Below are positions 1 through 13,560 of a stretch of 64,000 nt of DNA, piece after piece; positions within the stretch are counted from its first letter, which is position 1, and every line of letters starts with the position of its first letter. The notes beneath the pieces are model-generated. The model searched no databases. It was not told the origin of the DNA and was given only the letters and a program-made list of their open reading frames with translations. The position numbers were made by a program, and so were the translations under genes. The DNA comes from Palaemon carinicauda (taxonomy: Eukaryota; Arthropoda; Malacostraca; Decapoda; Palaemonidae), in assembly GCF_036898095.1 (NCBI RefSeq), contig NC_090766.1:32850853-32914852 (forward strand), in the 5' to 3' direction.

Positions 1-2420
1 TCAGGGGTGATAACCAAACTTGTTAGAGTAGGGAGAGATGGAATAGCTCTAAGGAAGTGCACCCAATCACACCCTTCCTTCAGGGATGATAACCAAACTT
101 GTTAGAGATGGGAGAGATGGAATCGCTCTAAGGAAGTGCACCCAATCACACCCTTCCTTCAGGGATGTTAACCAAACTTGTTAGAGTAGGAGAGATGGAA
201 TCACTCTAAGGAAGTGCACCCAATCACACCCTTACTTCAGGGATGTTAACCAAACTTGTTAGAGAAGGGAGAGATGGAATTGCTCTAAGGAAGTGCACCC
301 AATCACACCCTTACTTCAGGGATGTAACCAAACTTGTTAGAAAAGGGAGAGATGGAATCGCTCTAAGGAAGTGCACCCAATCACACCCTTACTTCAGGGA
401 TGTTAACCAAACTTGTTAGAGTAGGGAGAGATGGAATCGCTCTAAGGAAGTGCACCCAATCACACCCTTACTTCAGGGATGTTAACCAAACTTGTTAGAG
501 AAGGGAGAGATGGAATAGCTCTAAGGAAGTGCACCCAATCACACCCTTACTTCAGGGATGTTAACCAAACTTGTTAGAGTAGGGAGAGATGGAATCGCTC
601 TAAGGAAGTGCACCCAATCACACCCTATTTCGGGGCTATTAACCAAACTTGTTAGAAAAGTGAGAGATGGAATCGCTCTAAGGAAGTGCACCCAATCACA
701 CCCTTACTTCAGGGATGTTAACCAAACTTGTTAGAGTAGGGAGAGATGGAATAGCTCTAAGGAAGTGCACCCAATCACACCCATATTTCAGGGGCTATTA
801 ACCAAACTTGTTGAGAAGGGAGAGATGGAATTGCTCTAAGGAAGTGCACCCAATCACACCCTTACTTCAGGGATGATAACCAAACTTGTTAGAGTGGGGA
901 GAGATGGAATAGCTCTAAGGAAGTGCACCCAATCACACCCTTCTTCAGGGATGATAACCAAACTTGTTAGAGTGGGAGAGATGGAATCGCTCTAAGGAAG
1001 TGCACCCAATCACACCCTTCTTCAGGGATGATAACCAAACTTGTTAGAGTGGGGAGAGATGGAATCGCTCTAAGGAAGTGCACCCAATCACACCCTTACT
1101 TCAGGGATGATAACCAAACTTGTTAGAGTGGGAGAGATGGAATCGCTCTAAGGAAGTGCACCCAATCACACCTTACTTCAGGGATGATAACCAAACTTGT
1201 TAGAGTGGGAGAGATGGAATCGCTCTAAGGAAGTGCACCCAATCACACCCTTACTTCAGGGATGAAAACCAAACTTGTTAGATAGGGGAGAGATGGAATC
1301 GCTCTAAGGAAGTGCACCCAATCACACCTTACTTCAGGGATGAAAACCAAACTTGTTAGAGTGGGGAGAGATGGAATAGCTCTAAGGAGGTGCACCCAAT
1401 CACACCCTTCTTCAGGGCTGATAACCAAACTTGTTAGAGTGGGGAGAGATGGAATCGCTCTAAGGAAGTGCACCCAATCACACCTTCCTTCAGGGATGAT
1501 AACCAAACTTGTTAGAGTGGGAGAGATGGAATCGCTCTAAGGAAGTGCACCCAATCACACCCTTACTTCAGGATGATAACCAAACTTGTTAGAGTGGGAG
1601 AGATGGAATCGCTCTAAGGAAGTGCACCCAATCACACCCTTACTTCAGAGTTGATAACCAAACTTGTTAGAGTAGGGGAGAGATGGAATCGCTCTAAGGA
1701 AGTGCACCCAATCACACCCTTACTTCAGGGATGATAACCAAACTTGTTAGAGTGGGAGAGATGGAATAGCTCTAAGGAGTGCACCCAATCACACCCTTAC
1801 TTCAGGGATAATAACCAAACTTGTTAGAGTAGGGAGAGATGGAATCGCTCTAAGGAAGTGCACCCAATCACACCCATTACTTCAGGGATATAACCAAACT
1901 TGTTAGAGTAGGGAGAGATGGAATAGCTCTAAGGAAGTGCACCCAATCACACCCTTACTTCAGGGGTGTTAACCAAACTTGTTAGAGTAGGGAGAGATGG
2001 AATAGCTCTAAGGAAGTGCACCCAATCATACCCATGCTTCAGGGATGATAACCAAACTTGTTAGAGTAGGAGAGATGGAATAGCTCTAAGGAAGTGCACC
2101 CAATCACACCCTTACTTCAGGGGCTATAACCAAACTTGTTAGAGAGGGAGAGATGGAATCGCTCTAAGGAAGTGCACCCAATCACACCCTTACTTCAAGG
2201 ATGATAACCAAACTTGTTAGAGTAGGGAGAGATGGAATAGCTCTAAGGAAGTGCACCCAATCACACCCTTACTTCAGGGCTATTAACCAAACTTGTTAGA
2301 GAGGGAGAGATGGAATCGCTCTAAGGAAGTGCACCCAATCACACCCTTACTTCAGGGATGATAACCAAACTTGTTAGAGTAGGGAGAGATGGAATCGCTC
2401 TAAGGAAGTGCACCCAATCA
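1..2420 (+). repeat. Satellite A higher-order block, copy 1
   Basis: About 30 monomers whose private variants occur in the same order at 8,182-10,600. Markers in order: TTAGAGATGGGAG near 102, AATCACTC near 200, AGAAAAGGG near 340, CACCCTATTTCGGGGCTATT near 625, a GTTGAGAAGGG monomer near 810, a run of GTGGGG-type monomers from about 890, CAATCATACCCATGCTTC near 2,025 and TTCAAGGATG near 2,197. The offset to copy 2 is 8,181 at the start and about 8,198 at 2,030, because this copy has lost single bases. The left end is cut by the window start. Confidence 0.85.
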
Positions 2421-2499
2421 CACCCTTACTTCAGGATGATAACCAAACTTGTTAGAGTAGGGAGAGATGGAATCGCTCTAAGGAAGTGCACCCAATCAC

Positions 2500-5400
2500 A
2501 CCCTATTTCAGGGGCTATTAACCAAACTTGTTAGAGTAGGGAGAGATGGAATAGCTCTAAGGAAGTGCACCCAATCACACCCTTACTTCAGGGCTATTAA
2601 CCAAACTTGTTAGAGTAGGGAGAGATGGAATCGCTCTAAGGAAGTGCACCCAATCACACCCTTACTTCAGGGCTATTAACCAAACTTGTTAGAGTAGGGA
2701 GAGATGGAATCGCTCTAAGGAAGTGCACCCAATCACACCCTTACTTCAGGGATGATAACCAAACTTGTTAGAGTAGGGAGAGATGGAATCGCTCTAAGGA
2801 AGTGCACCCAATCACACCCTTACTTCAGGGCTATTAACCAAACTTGTTAGAGTAGGGAGAGATGAAATCGCTCTAAGGAAGTGCACCCAATCACACCCTT
2901 GCTTCAGGATTAACCAAACTTGTTAGAGTAGGGAGAGATGGAATCGCTCTAAGGAAGTGCACCCAATCACACCCTTACTTCAGGGATGATAACCAAACTT
3001 GTTAGAGTAGGGAGAGATGGAATCGCTCTAAGGAAGTGCACCCAATCACACCCTTACTTCAGGGATGATAACCAAACTTGTTAGAGTAGGGAGAGATGGA
3101 ATCGCTCTAAGGAAGTGCACCCAATCACACCCTTACTTCAGGGCTATTAACCAAACTTGTTAGAGTAGGGAGAGATGGAATCGCTCTAAGGAAGTGCACC
3201 CAATCACACCCTTACTTCAGGGCTATTAACCAAACTTGTTAGAGTAGGGAGAGATGGAATCGCTCTAAGGAAGTGCACCCAATCACACCCTTACTTCCAA
3301 GGATGATAACCAAACTTGTTAGAGTAGGGAGAGATGGAATCGCTCTAAGGAAGTGCACCCAATCACACCCATATTTCGGGGCTATTAACCAAACTTGTTA
3401 GAGAAGGGAGAGATGGAATCTCTAAGGAAGTGTACCCAATCACACCCTTACTTCAGGGCTATAACCAAACTTGTTAGAGAAGGGAGAGATGGAATCGCTC
3501 TAAGGAAGTGCACCCAATCACACCCTTACTTCAGGGCTATTAACCAAACTTGTTAGAGTAGGGAGAGATGGAATCGCTCTAAGGAAGTGCACCCAATCAC
3601 ACCCTTACTTCAGGGGTATTAACCAAACTTGTTAGAGTAGGGAGAGATGGAATCGCTCTAAGGAAGTGCACCCAATCACACCCTTACTTCGGGGCTATTA
3701 ACCAAACTTGTTAGAGTAGGGAGAGATGGAATAGCTCTAAGGAAGTGCACCCAATCACACCCTTACTTCAGGGCTATTAACCAAACTTGTTAGAGTAGGG
3801 AGAGATGGAATCGCTCTAAGGAAGTGCACCCAATCACACCCTTACTTCAGGGCTATTAACCAAACTTGTTAGAGTAGGGAGAGATGGAATCGTCTAAGGA
3901 AGTGCACCCAATCACACCCTTACTTCAGGGCTATTAACCAAACTTGTTAGAGTAGGGAGAGATGGAATCGCTCTAAGGAAGTGCACCCAATCACACCCTT
4001 ACTTCAGGGCTATTAACCAAACTTGTTAGAGTAGGGAGAGATGGAATCGCTCTAAGGAAGTGCACCCAATCACACCCTTACTTCAGGGATATAACCAAAC
4101 TTGTTAGAGTAGGGAGAGATGGAATCGTCTAAGGAAGTGCACCCAATCACACCCTTACTTCAGGGATATAACCAAACTTGTTAGAGTAGGGAGAGATGGA
4201 ATCGCTCTAAGGAAGTGCACCCAATCACACCCTTACTTCAGGATATAACCAAACTTGTTAGAGTAGGGAGAGATGGAATCGCTCTAAGGAAGTGCACCCA
4301 ATCACACCCTTATTTCAGGGATGATAACCAAACTTGTTAGAGTAGGGAGAGATGGAATCGCTCTAAGGAAGTGCACCCAATCACACCCTTACTTCAGGGC
4401 TATTAACCAAACTTGTTAGAGTAGGGAGAGATGGAATCGCTCTAAGGAAGTGCACCCAATCACACCCTTACTTTCAGGGGCTATTAACCAAACTTGTTAG
4501 AGTAGGGAGAGATGGAATCGCTCTAAGGAAGTGCACCCAATCACACCCTTACTTCAGGGCTATAACCAAACTTGTTAGAGTAGGGAGAGATGGAATCGCT
4601 CTAAGGAAGTGCACCCAATCACACCCTTACTTCAGGGCTATTAACCAAACTTGTTAGAGTAGGGAGAGATGGAATCGCTCTAAGGAAGTGCACCCAATCA
4701 CACCCTTACTTCAGGGCTATTAACCAAACTTGTTAGAGTAGGGAGAGATGGAATCGCTCTAAGGAAGTGCACCCAATCACACCCTTACTTCAGGGCTATT
4801 AACCAAACTTGTTAGAGTAGGGAGAGATGGAATCGCTCTAAGGAAGTGCACCCAATCACACCCTTACTTCAGGGCTATTAACCAAACTTGTTAGAGTAGG
4901 GAGAGATGGAATCGCTCTAAGGAAGTGCACCCAATCACACCCTTACTTCAGGGCTATTAACCAAACTTGTTAGAGTAGGGAGAGATGGAATCGCTCTAAG
5001 GAAGTGCACCCAATCACACCCTTACTTCAGGGCTATAACCAAACTTGTTAGAGTAGGGAGAGATGGAATCGCTCTAAGGAAGTGCACCCAATCACACCCT
5101 TACTTCAGGGGTATTAACCAAACTTGTTAGAGTAGGGAGAGATGGAATCGCTCTAAGGAAGTGCACCCAATCACACCCTTACTTCAGGGGCTATTAACCA
5201 AACTTGTTAGAGTAGGGAGAGATGGAATAGCTCTAAGGAAGTGCACCCAATCACACCCTTACTTCAGGGCTATTAACCAAACTTGTTAGAGTAGGGAGAG
5301 ATGGAATCGCTCTAAGGAAGTGCACCCAATCACACCCTTACTTCAGGGCTATAACCAAACTTGTTAGAGTAGGGAGAGATGGAATCGCTCTAAGGAAGTG

Positions 5401-5930
5401 CACCCAATCACACCCTTACTTCAGGGATGATAACCAAACTTGTTAGAGTAGGGAGAGATGGAATCGCTCTAAGGAAGTGCACCCAATCACACCCTTACTT
5501 CAGGGATGATAACCAAACTTGTTAGAGTAGGGAGAGATGGAATCGCTCTAAGGAAGTGCACCCAATCACACCCATATTTCGGGGCTATTAACCAAACTTG
5601 TTAGAGTAGGGAGAGATGGAATAGCTCTAAGGAAGTGCACCCAATCACACCCTTACTTCAGGGCTATTAACCAAACTTGTTAGAGTAGGGAGAGATGGAA
5701 TCGCTCTAAGGAAGTGCACCCAATCACACCCTTACTTCAGGGATGATAACCAAACTTGTTAGAGTAGGGAGAGATGGAATTGCTCTAAGGAAGTGCACCC
5801 AATCACACCCTTATTTCAGGGGCTATTAACCAAACTTGTTAGAGTAGGGAGAGATGGAATCGCTCTAAGGAAGTGCACCCAATCACACCCTTACTTCAGG
5901 GCTATTAACCAAACTTGTTAGAGAAGGGAG
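2500..5930 (+). repeat. Satellite A domain with GCTATTAACC linkers
   Basis: About 43 very similar monomers in which the linker is mostly GGGCTATTAACC instead of GGGATGATAACC, with GTAGGG in the centre and ATCGCTC dominant. Neighbouring units are often identical over the whole 79 bp. This is what recent local homogenisation by unequal exchange or amplification would leave. No gene or inserted element is seen. Confidence 0.7.
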
Positions 5931-5960
5931 AGATGGAATCGCTCTAAGGAAGTGCACCCA

Positions 5961-8160
5961 ATCACACCCTTACTTCAGGGATGATAACCAAACTTGTTAG
6001 AGTAGGGAGAGATGGAATCGCTCTAAGGAAGTGCACCCAATCACACCCTTACTTCAGGGATGTAACCAAACTTGTTAGAGTAGGGAGAGATGGAATAGCT
6101 CTAAGGAAGTGCACCCAATCACACCCTTACTTCAGGGATGTAACCAAACTTGTTAGAGTAGGGAGAGATGGAATAGCTCTAAGGAAGTGCACCCAATCAC
6201 ACCCTTCTTCAGGGATGTTAACCAAACTTGTTAGAGTAGGGAGAGATGGAATCGCTCTAAGGAAGTGCACCCAATCACACCCTTGCTTCAGGGATGTAAC
6301 CAAACTTGTTAGAGTAGGGAGAGATGGAATAGCTCTAAGGAAGTGCACCCAATCACACCCTTACTTCAGGGATGTAACCAAACTTGTTAGAGTAGGGAGA
6401 GATGGAATAGCTCTAAGGAAGTGCACCCAATCACACCCTTGCTTCAGGGATGTTAACCAAACTTGTTAGAGTAGGGAGAGATGGAATAGCTCTAAGGAAG
6501 TGCACCCAATCACACCCTTGCTTCAGGGATGTTAACCAAACTTGTTAGAGTAGGGAGAGATGGAATTAGCTCTAAGGAAGTGCACCCAATCTCACCCTTG
6601 CTTCAGGGATGTTAACCAAACTTGTTAGAGTAGGGAGAGATGGAATAGCTCTAAGGAAGTGCACCCAATCACACCCTTGCTTCAGGGATGTTAACCAAAC
6701 TTGTTAGAGTAGGGAGAGATGGAATAGCTCTAAGGAAGTGCACCCAATCACACCCTATTTCAGGGATGTATAACCAAACTTGTTAGAGTAAGGGAGAGAT
6801 GGAATAGCTCTAAGGAAGTGCACCCAATCACACCCTTACTTCAGGATGATAACCAAACTTGTTAGAGTAGGGAGAGATGGAATAGCTCTAAGGAAGTGCA
6901 CCCAATCACACCCTTACTTCAGGGATGATAACCAAACTTGTTAGAGTAGGGAGAGATGGAATAGCTCTAAGGAAGTGCACCCAATCACACCCTTCTTCAG
7001 GGATGATAACCAAACTTGTTAGAGAGGGAGAGATGGAATCGCTCTAAGGAAGTGCACCCAATCACACCCTATTTCAGGGATGTATAACCAAACTTGTTAG
7101 AGAAGGGAGAGATGGAATAGCTCTAAGGAAGTGCACCCAATCACACCCTTACTTCAGGGATGATAACCAAACTTGTTAGAGTAGGGAGAGATGGAATCGC
7201 TCTAAGGAAGTGCACCCAATCACACCCTTACTTCAGGGATGATAACCAAACTTGTTAGAGTAGGGAGAGATGGAATAGCTCTAAGGAAGTGCACCCAATC
7301 ACACCCTTACTTCAGGGATGATAACCAAACTTGTTAGAGTAGGGAGAGATGGAATCGCTCTAAGGAAGTGCACCCAATCACACCCTTTTCAGGGATGCTA
7401 TAACCAAACTTGTTAGAGATGGGAGAGATGGAATCGCTCTAAGGAAGTGCACCCAATCACACCCTTACTTCAGGGATGATTAACCAAACTTGTTAGAGTA
7501 GGGAGAGATGGAATCGCTCTAAGGAAGTGCACCCAATCACACCCTTACTTCAGGGATGATAACCAAACTTGTTAGAGTAGGGAGAGATGGAATAGCTCTA
7601 AGGAAGTGCACCCAATCACACCCTTACTTCAGGGATGATAACCAAACTTGTTAGAGTATGGGGAGATGGAATCGCTCTAAGGAAGTGCACCCAATCACAC
7701 CCTTACTTCAGGGATGTAACCAAACTTGTTAGAGTAGGGAGAGATGGAATCGCTCTAAGGAAGTGCACCCAATCACACCCTTACTTCAGGGGTATAACCA
7801 AACTTGTTAGAGAAGGGAGAGATGGAATAGCTCTAAGGAAGTGCACCCAATCACACCCTTACTTCAGGGATGTAACCAAACTTGTTAGAGTAGGGAGAGA
7901 TGGAATAGCTCTAAGGAAGTGCACCCAATCACACCCTTACTTTCAGGGGCTATTAACCAAACTTGTTAGAGTAGGGAGAGATGGAATTGCTCTAAGGAAG
8001 TGCACCCAATCACACCCTTACTTCAGGGGTGATTAACCAAACTTGTTAGAGTAGGGAGAGATGGAATAGCTCTAAGGAAGTGCACCCAATCACACCCTTA
8101 CTTCAGGGATGATAACCAAACTTGTTAGAGTGGGGAGAGATGGAATCGCTCTAAGGAAGT
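5961..8160 (+). repeat. Satellite A domain with 78-bp monomers and open frames
   Basis: Monomers with GATGTTAACC, GATGTAACC and GATGATAACC linkers. Where the linker is GATGTAACC the unit is 78 bp, so frame is kept from unit to unit, giving open stretches of 162 codons (5,981-6,469) and 133 codons (7,635-8,036) that encode a 26-residue repeat containing TKLVRVGRDGIALRK. The frames lack any unique N- or C-terminal sequence and stop as soon as a 79-bp unit occurs. I treat them as incidental and do not annotate a gene. Confidence 0.7.
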
Positions 8161-8181
8161 GCACCCAATCACACCCTTACT

Positions 8182-10600
8182 TCAGGGGTGATAACCAAAC
8201 TCTTTAGAGTAGGGAGAGATGGAATAGCTCTAAGGAAGTGCACCCAATCACACCCTTCCTTCAGGGATGATAACCAAACTTGTTAGAGATGGGAGAGATG
8301 GAATCGCTCTAAGGAAGTGCACCCAATCACACCCTTCCTTCAGGGATGTTAACCAAACTTGTTAGAGTAGGAAGAGATGGAATCACTCTAAGGAAGTGCA
8401 CCCAATCACACCCTTACTTCAGGGATGTTAACCAAACTTGTTAGAGAAGGGAGAGATGGAATTGCTCTAAGGAAGTGCACCCAATCACACCCTTACTTAA
8501 GGGATGTTAACCAAACTTGTTAGAAAAGGGAGAGATGGAATCGCTCTAAGGAAGTGCACCCAATCACACCCTTACTTCAGGGATGTTAACCAAACTTGTT
8601 AGAGAAGGGAGAGATGGAATCGCTCTAAGGAAGTTCACCCAATCACACCCTTACTTCAGGGATGTTAACCAAACTTGTTAGAGAAGGGAGAGATGGAATA
8701 GCTCTAAGGAAGTGCACCCAATCACACCCTTACTTCAGGGATGTTAACCAAACTTGTTTGAGTAGGGAGAGATGGAATCGCTCTAAGGAATAGCACCCAA
8801 TCACACCCATATTTCGGGGCTATTAACCAAACTTGTTAGAAAAGTGGAGAGATGGAATCGCTCTAAGGAAGTGCACCTAATCACACCCTTACTTCTGGGA
8901 TGTTAACCAAACTTGTTAGAGTAGGGAGAGATGGAATAGCTCTAAGGAAGTGCACCCAATCACACCCATATTTCGGGGCTATTAACCAAACTTGTTGAAG
9001 AAGGGAGAGATGGAATTGCTCTATGGAAGTGCACCCAATCACACCCTTACTTCAGGGATGATAACCAAACTTGTTAGAGTGGGGAGAGATGGAATAGCTC
9101 TAAGGAAGTGCACCCAATCACACGCTTCCTTCAGGGATGATAACCAAACTTGTTAGAGTGGGGAGAGATGGAATCGCTCTAAGGAGGTGCACCCAATCAC
9201 ACGCTTCCTTCAGGGATGATAACCAAACTTATTAGAGTGGGGAGAGATGGAATCGCTCTAAGGAGGTGCACCCAATCACACCCTTACTTCAGGGATGATA
9301 ATCAAACTTGTTAGAGTGGGGAGAGATGGAATCGCTCTAAGGAGGTGCACCCAATCACACGCTTCCTTCAGGGATGATAACCAAACTTGTTAGAGTGGGG
9401 AGAGATGGAATCGCACTAAGGAGGTGCACCCAATCACACGCTTCCTTCAGGGATGAAAACCAAACTTGTTAGATTGGGGAGAGATGGAATCGCCCTAAGG
9501 AAGTGCACCCAATCACACGCTTCCTTCAGGGATGAAAACCAAATTTGTTAGAGTGGGGAGAGATGGAATAGCTCTAAGGAGGTGCACCCAATCACACGCT
9601 TCCTTCAGGGCTGATAACCAAACTTGTTAGAGTGGGGAGAGATGGAATCGCTCTAAGGAGGTGCACCCAATCACACGCTTCCTTCAGGGATGATAACCAA
9701 ACTTGTTAGAGTGGGGAGAGATGGAATCGCTCTAAGGAGGGGCACCCAATCACACCCTTACTTCAGAGATGATAACCAAACTTGTTAGAGTGGGGAGAGA
9801 TGGAATCGCTCTAAGGAAGTGCATCCAATCACACCCTTACTTCAGAGTTGATAACCAAACATGTTAGATTGGGGAGAGATGGAATCGCTCTAAGGAAGTG
9901 CACCCAATCACACCCTTACTTCAGGGATGATAACCAAACTTGTTAGAGTGGGAGAGATGGAATAGCTCTAAAGTAGTGCACCCAATCACACCCTTACTTC
10001 AGGGATAATAACCAAACTTGTTAGAGTAGGGAGAGATGGAATCGCTATAAGGAAGTGCACTCAATCACACCCATTACTTCAGGGATAATAACCAAACTTG
10101 TTAGAGTAGGGAGAGATGGAATAGCTCTAAGGAAGTGCACCCAATCACATTCTTGCTTCAGGGGTGTTAACCAAACTTGTTATAGTAGGGAGAGATGGAA
10201 TAGCTCTAAGGAAGTGCACCCAATCATACCCATGCTTCAGGGATGTTAACCAAACTTGTTAGAGTAAGGAGAGATGGAATAGCTCTAAGGAAGTGCACCC
10301 AATCACACCCATATTTCGGGGCTATTAACCAAACTTGTTAGAGAAGGGAGAGATGGAATTGCTCTAAGGAAGTTCACCCAATCAAACCCTTACTTCAAGG
10401 ATGATAACCAAACTTGTTAGAGTAGGGAGAGATGGAATCGCTCTAAGGAAGTGCACCCAATCACACCCTTACTTCAGGGCTATTAACCAAACTTGTTAGA
10501 GAAGGGAGAGATGGAATCGCTCTAAGGAAGTGCACCCAATCACACCCTTACTTCAGGGATGATAACCAAACTTGTTAGAGTAGGGAGAGATGGAATCGCT
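8182..10600 (+). repeat. Satellite A higher-order block, copy 2
   Basis: Duplicate of the block at the window start, with the same order of markers: GTTAGAGATGGG near 8,282, AATCACTC near 8,381, AGAAAAGGG near 8,523, CCCATATTTCGGGGCTATT near 8,806, GTTGAAGAAGGG near 8,995, GTGGGG-type monomers from 9,078, CAATCATACCCATGCTTC near 10,223 and TTCAAGGATG near 10,394. This copy keeps full homopolymers (GTGGGGAGAG, CTTCCTTCAGG) at many places where copy 1 is one base short, and nearly all its monomers are 79 bp. Confidence 0.85.
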
Positions 10601-12290
10601 CTAAGGAAGTGCACCCAATCACACCCTTACTTCAGGGATGTTAACCAAACTTGTTAGAGTAGGGAGAGATGGAATCGCTCTAAGGAAGTGCACCCAATCA
10701 CACCCTTACTTCAGGGATGTTAACCAAACTTGTTAGAGTAGGGAGAGATGGAATCGCTCTAAGGAAGTGCACCCAATCACACCCTTTGCTTCAGGGATGT
10801 TAACCAAACTTGTTAGAGTAGGGAGAGATGGAATAGCTCTAAGGAAGTGCACCCAATCACACCCATATTTCGGGGCTATTAACCAAACTTGTTAGAGAAG
10901 GGAGAGATGGAATTGCTCTAAGGAAGTGCACCCAATCACACCCTTACTTCAGGATGATAACCAAACTTGTTAGAGTAGGGAGAGATGGAATAGCTCTAAG
11001 GAAGTGCACCCAATCACACCCTTACTTCAGGATGTTAACCAAACTTGTTAGAGTAGGGAGAGATGGAATAGCTCTAAGGAAGTGCACCCAATCACACCCT
11101 AATTCAGTGATAACCAAACTTGTTAGAGAGGGAGAGATGGAATCGCTCTAAGGAAGTGCACCCAATCACACCCTTACTTCAGGGATGTTAACCAAACTTG
11201 TTAGAGTAGGGAGAGATGGAATAGCTCTAAGGAAGTGCACCCAATCACACCCATATTTCGGGGCTATTAACCAAACTTGTTAGAGAAGGGAGAGATGGAA
11301 TTGCTCTAAGGAAGTGCACCCAATCACACCCTTACTTCAGGGATGATAACCAAACTTGTTAGAGTAGGGAGAGATGGAATCGCTCTAAGGAAGTGCACCC
11401 AATCACACCCTTACTTCAGGGATGATAACCAAACTTGTTAGAGTAGGGAGAGATGGAATCGCTCTAAGGAAGTGCACCCAATCACACCCTTACTTCAGGG
11501 CTATAACCAAACTTGTTAGAGTAGGGAGAGATGGAATAGCTCTAAGGAAGTGCACCCAATCACACCCTTCCTTCAGGGATGATAACCAAACTTGTTAGAG
11601 ATGGGGGAGATGGAATCGCTCTTAGGAAGTACACCCAATCACACCCATATTTCGGGGCTATTAACCAAACTTGTTAGAGAAGGGAGAGATGGAATTGCTC
11701 TAAGGAAGTGCACCCAATCACACCCTTACTTCAGGGATGATAACCAAACTTGTTAGAGTAGGGAGAGATGGAATCGCTCTAAGGAAGTGCACCCAATCAC
11801 ACCCTTCCTTCAGGGATGATAACCAAACTTGTTAGAGATGGGGGAGATGGAATCGCTCTAAGGAAGTACACCCAATCACACCCTTACTTCAGGGATGTTA
11901 ACCAAACTTGTTAGAGTAGGGAGAGATGGAATAGCTCTAAGGAAGTGCACCCAATCACACCCATATTTCGGGGCTATTAACCAAACTTGTTAGAGAAGGG
12001 AGAGATGGAATCGCTCTAAGGAGGTGCACCCAATCACACCCTTACTTCAGGGATGTTAACCAAACTTGTTAGAGTAGGGAGAGATGGAATAGCTACAAGG
12101 AAGTGCACCCAATCACACCCATATTTCGGGGCTATTAACCAAACTTGTTAGAGAAGGGAGAGATGGAATTGCTCTAAGGAAGTGCACCCAATCACACCCT
12201 TACTTCAGGGATGATAACCAAACTTGTTAGAGTGGGGAGAGATGGAATCGCTCTAAGGAAGTGCACCCAATCACACCCTTACTTCAGGGA
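10600..12290 (+). repeat. Satellite A mosaic with repeated CATATTTCGGGG monomers
   Basis: Standard monomers in which the variant CCCATATTTCGGGGCTATT followed by GAGAAGGG and AATTGCTC recurs about every four to eight units (near 10,863, 11,251, 11,645, 11,969, 12,119). A TTAGAGATGGGGGAG variant appears twice (near 11,594 and 11,832). This suggests several rounds of short segmental duplication of the same subfamily mix seen in the five large blocks. Confidence 0.65.
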
Positions 12291-13560
12291 TGATAACCAA
12301 ACTTGTTAGAGTAGGGAGAGATGGAATAGCTCTAAGGAAGTGCACCCAATCACACCCTTTTCCTTCAGGGATGATAACCAAACTTGTTAGAGATGGGGGA
12401 GATGGAATCGCTCTAAGGAAGTGCACCCAATCACACCCTTCCTTCAGGGATGTTAACCAAACTTGTTAGAGTAGGAAGAGATGGAATCACTCTAAGGAAG
12501 TGCACCCAATCACACCCTTACTTCAGGGATGTTAACCAAACTTGTTAGAGAAGGGAGAGATGGAATTGCTCTAAGGAAGTGCACCCAATCACATCCTTAC
12601 TTAAGGGATGTTAACCAAACTTGTTAGAGAAGGGAGAGATGGAATCGCTCTAAGGAAGTGCACCCAATCACACCCTTCCTTCAGGGATGTTAACCAAACT
12701 TGTTAGAGAAGGGAGAGATGGAATCGCTCTAAGGAAGTTCACCCAATCACACCCTTACTTCAGGGATGTTAACCAAACTTGTTAGAGAAGGGAGAGATGG
12801 AATAGCTCTAAGGAAGTGCACCCAATCACACCCTTACTTCAGGGATGTTAACCAAACTTGTTAGAGTAGGGAGAGATGGAATCGCTCTAAGGAAGTGCAC
12901 CCAATCACACCCATATTTCGGGGCTATTAACCAAACTTGTTAGAGAAGGGAGAGATGGAATCGCTCTAAGGAAGTGCACCCAATCACACCCTTACTTCTG
13001 GGATGTTAACCAAACTTGTTAGAGTAGGGAGAGATGGAATAGCTCTAAGGAAGTGCACCCAATCACACCCATATTTCGGGGCTATTAACCAAACTTGTTA
13101 GAGAAGGGAGAGATGGAATTGCTCTATGGAAGTGCACCCAATCACACCCTTACTTCAGGGATGATAACCAAACTTGTTAGAGTGGGGAGAGATGGAATAG
13201 CTTTAAGGAGGTGCACCCAATCACACCCTTACTTCAGAGATGATAACCAAACTTGTTAGAGTAGGGAGAGATGGAATCGCTCTAAGGAAGTGCACCCAAT
13301 CACACCCATATTTCGGGGCTATTAACCAAACTTGTTAGAGTGGGGAGAGATGGAATAGCTCTAAGGAAGTGCACCCAATCACACCCTTACTTCAGAGATG
13401 ATAACCAAACTTGTTAGAGTGGGGAGAGATGGAATCGTTCTAAGGAGGTCACCCAATTACACCCTTACTTCAGGATGATAACCAAACTTGTTAGAGTGGG
13501 GAGAGATGGAATCGCTCTAAGGAGGTGCACCCAATCACACCCTATTCAGGGGCTATAACC
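12290..13560 (+). repeat. Satellite A higher-order block, copy 3
   Basis: Third copy of the marker series: GAGATGGGGGAG near 12,390, AATCACTC near 12,485, TTACTTAAGGG near 12,597, AAGTTCACCC near 12,734, CCCATATTTCGGGG near 12,910, TTACTTCTGGG near 12,991. It then continues with TTCAGAGATG near 13,234, ATCGTTCTAAGG near 13,433 and CAGGATGATA at 13,471. The last group of variants is shared specifically with copy 5 (offset about 13,407-13,414), so copies 3 and 5 look like each other's closest relatives. Confidence 0.8.

Noticed and set aside
1..10600. Blocks at 1 and 8,182 as long terminal repeats of a retrotransposon
   Set aside because: The matching blocks are made only of satellite monomers. 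There is no primer-binding site, polypurine tract or coding sequence between them.
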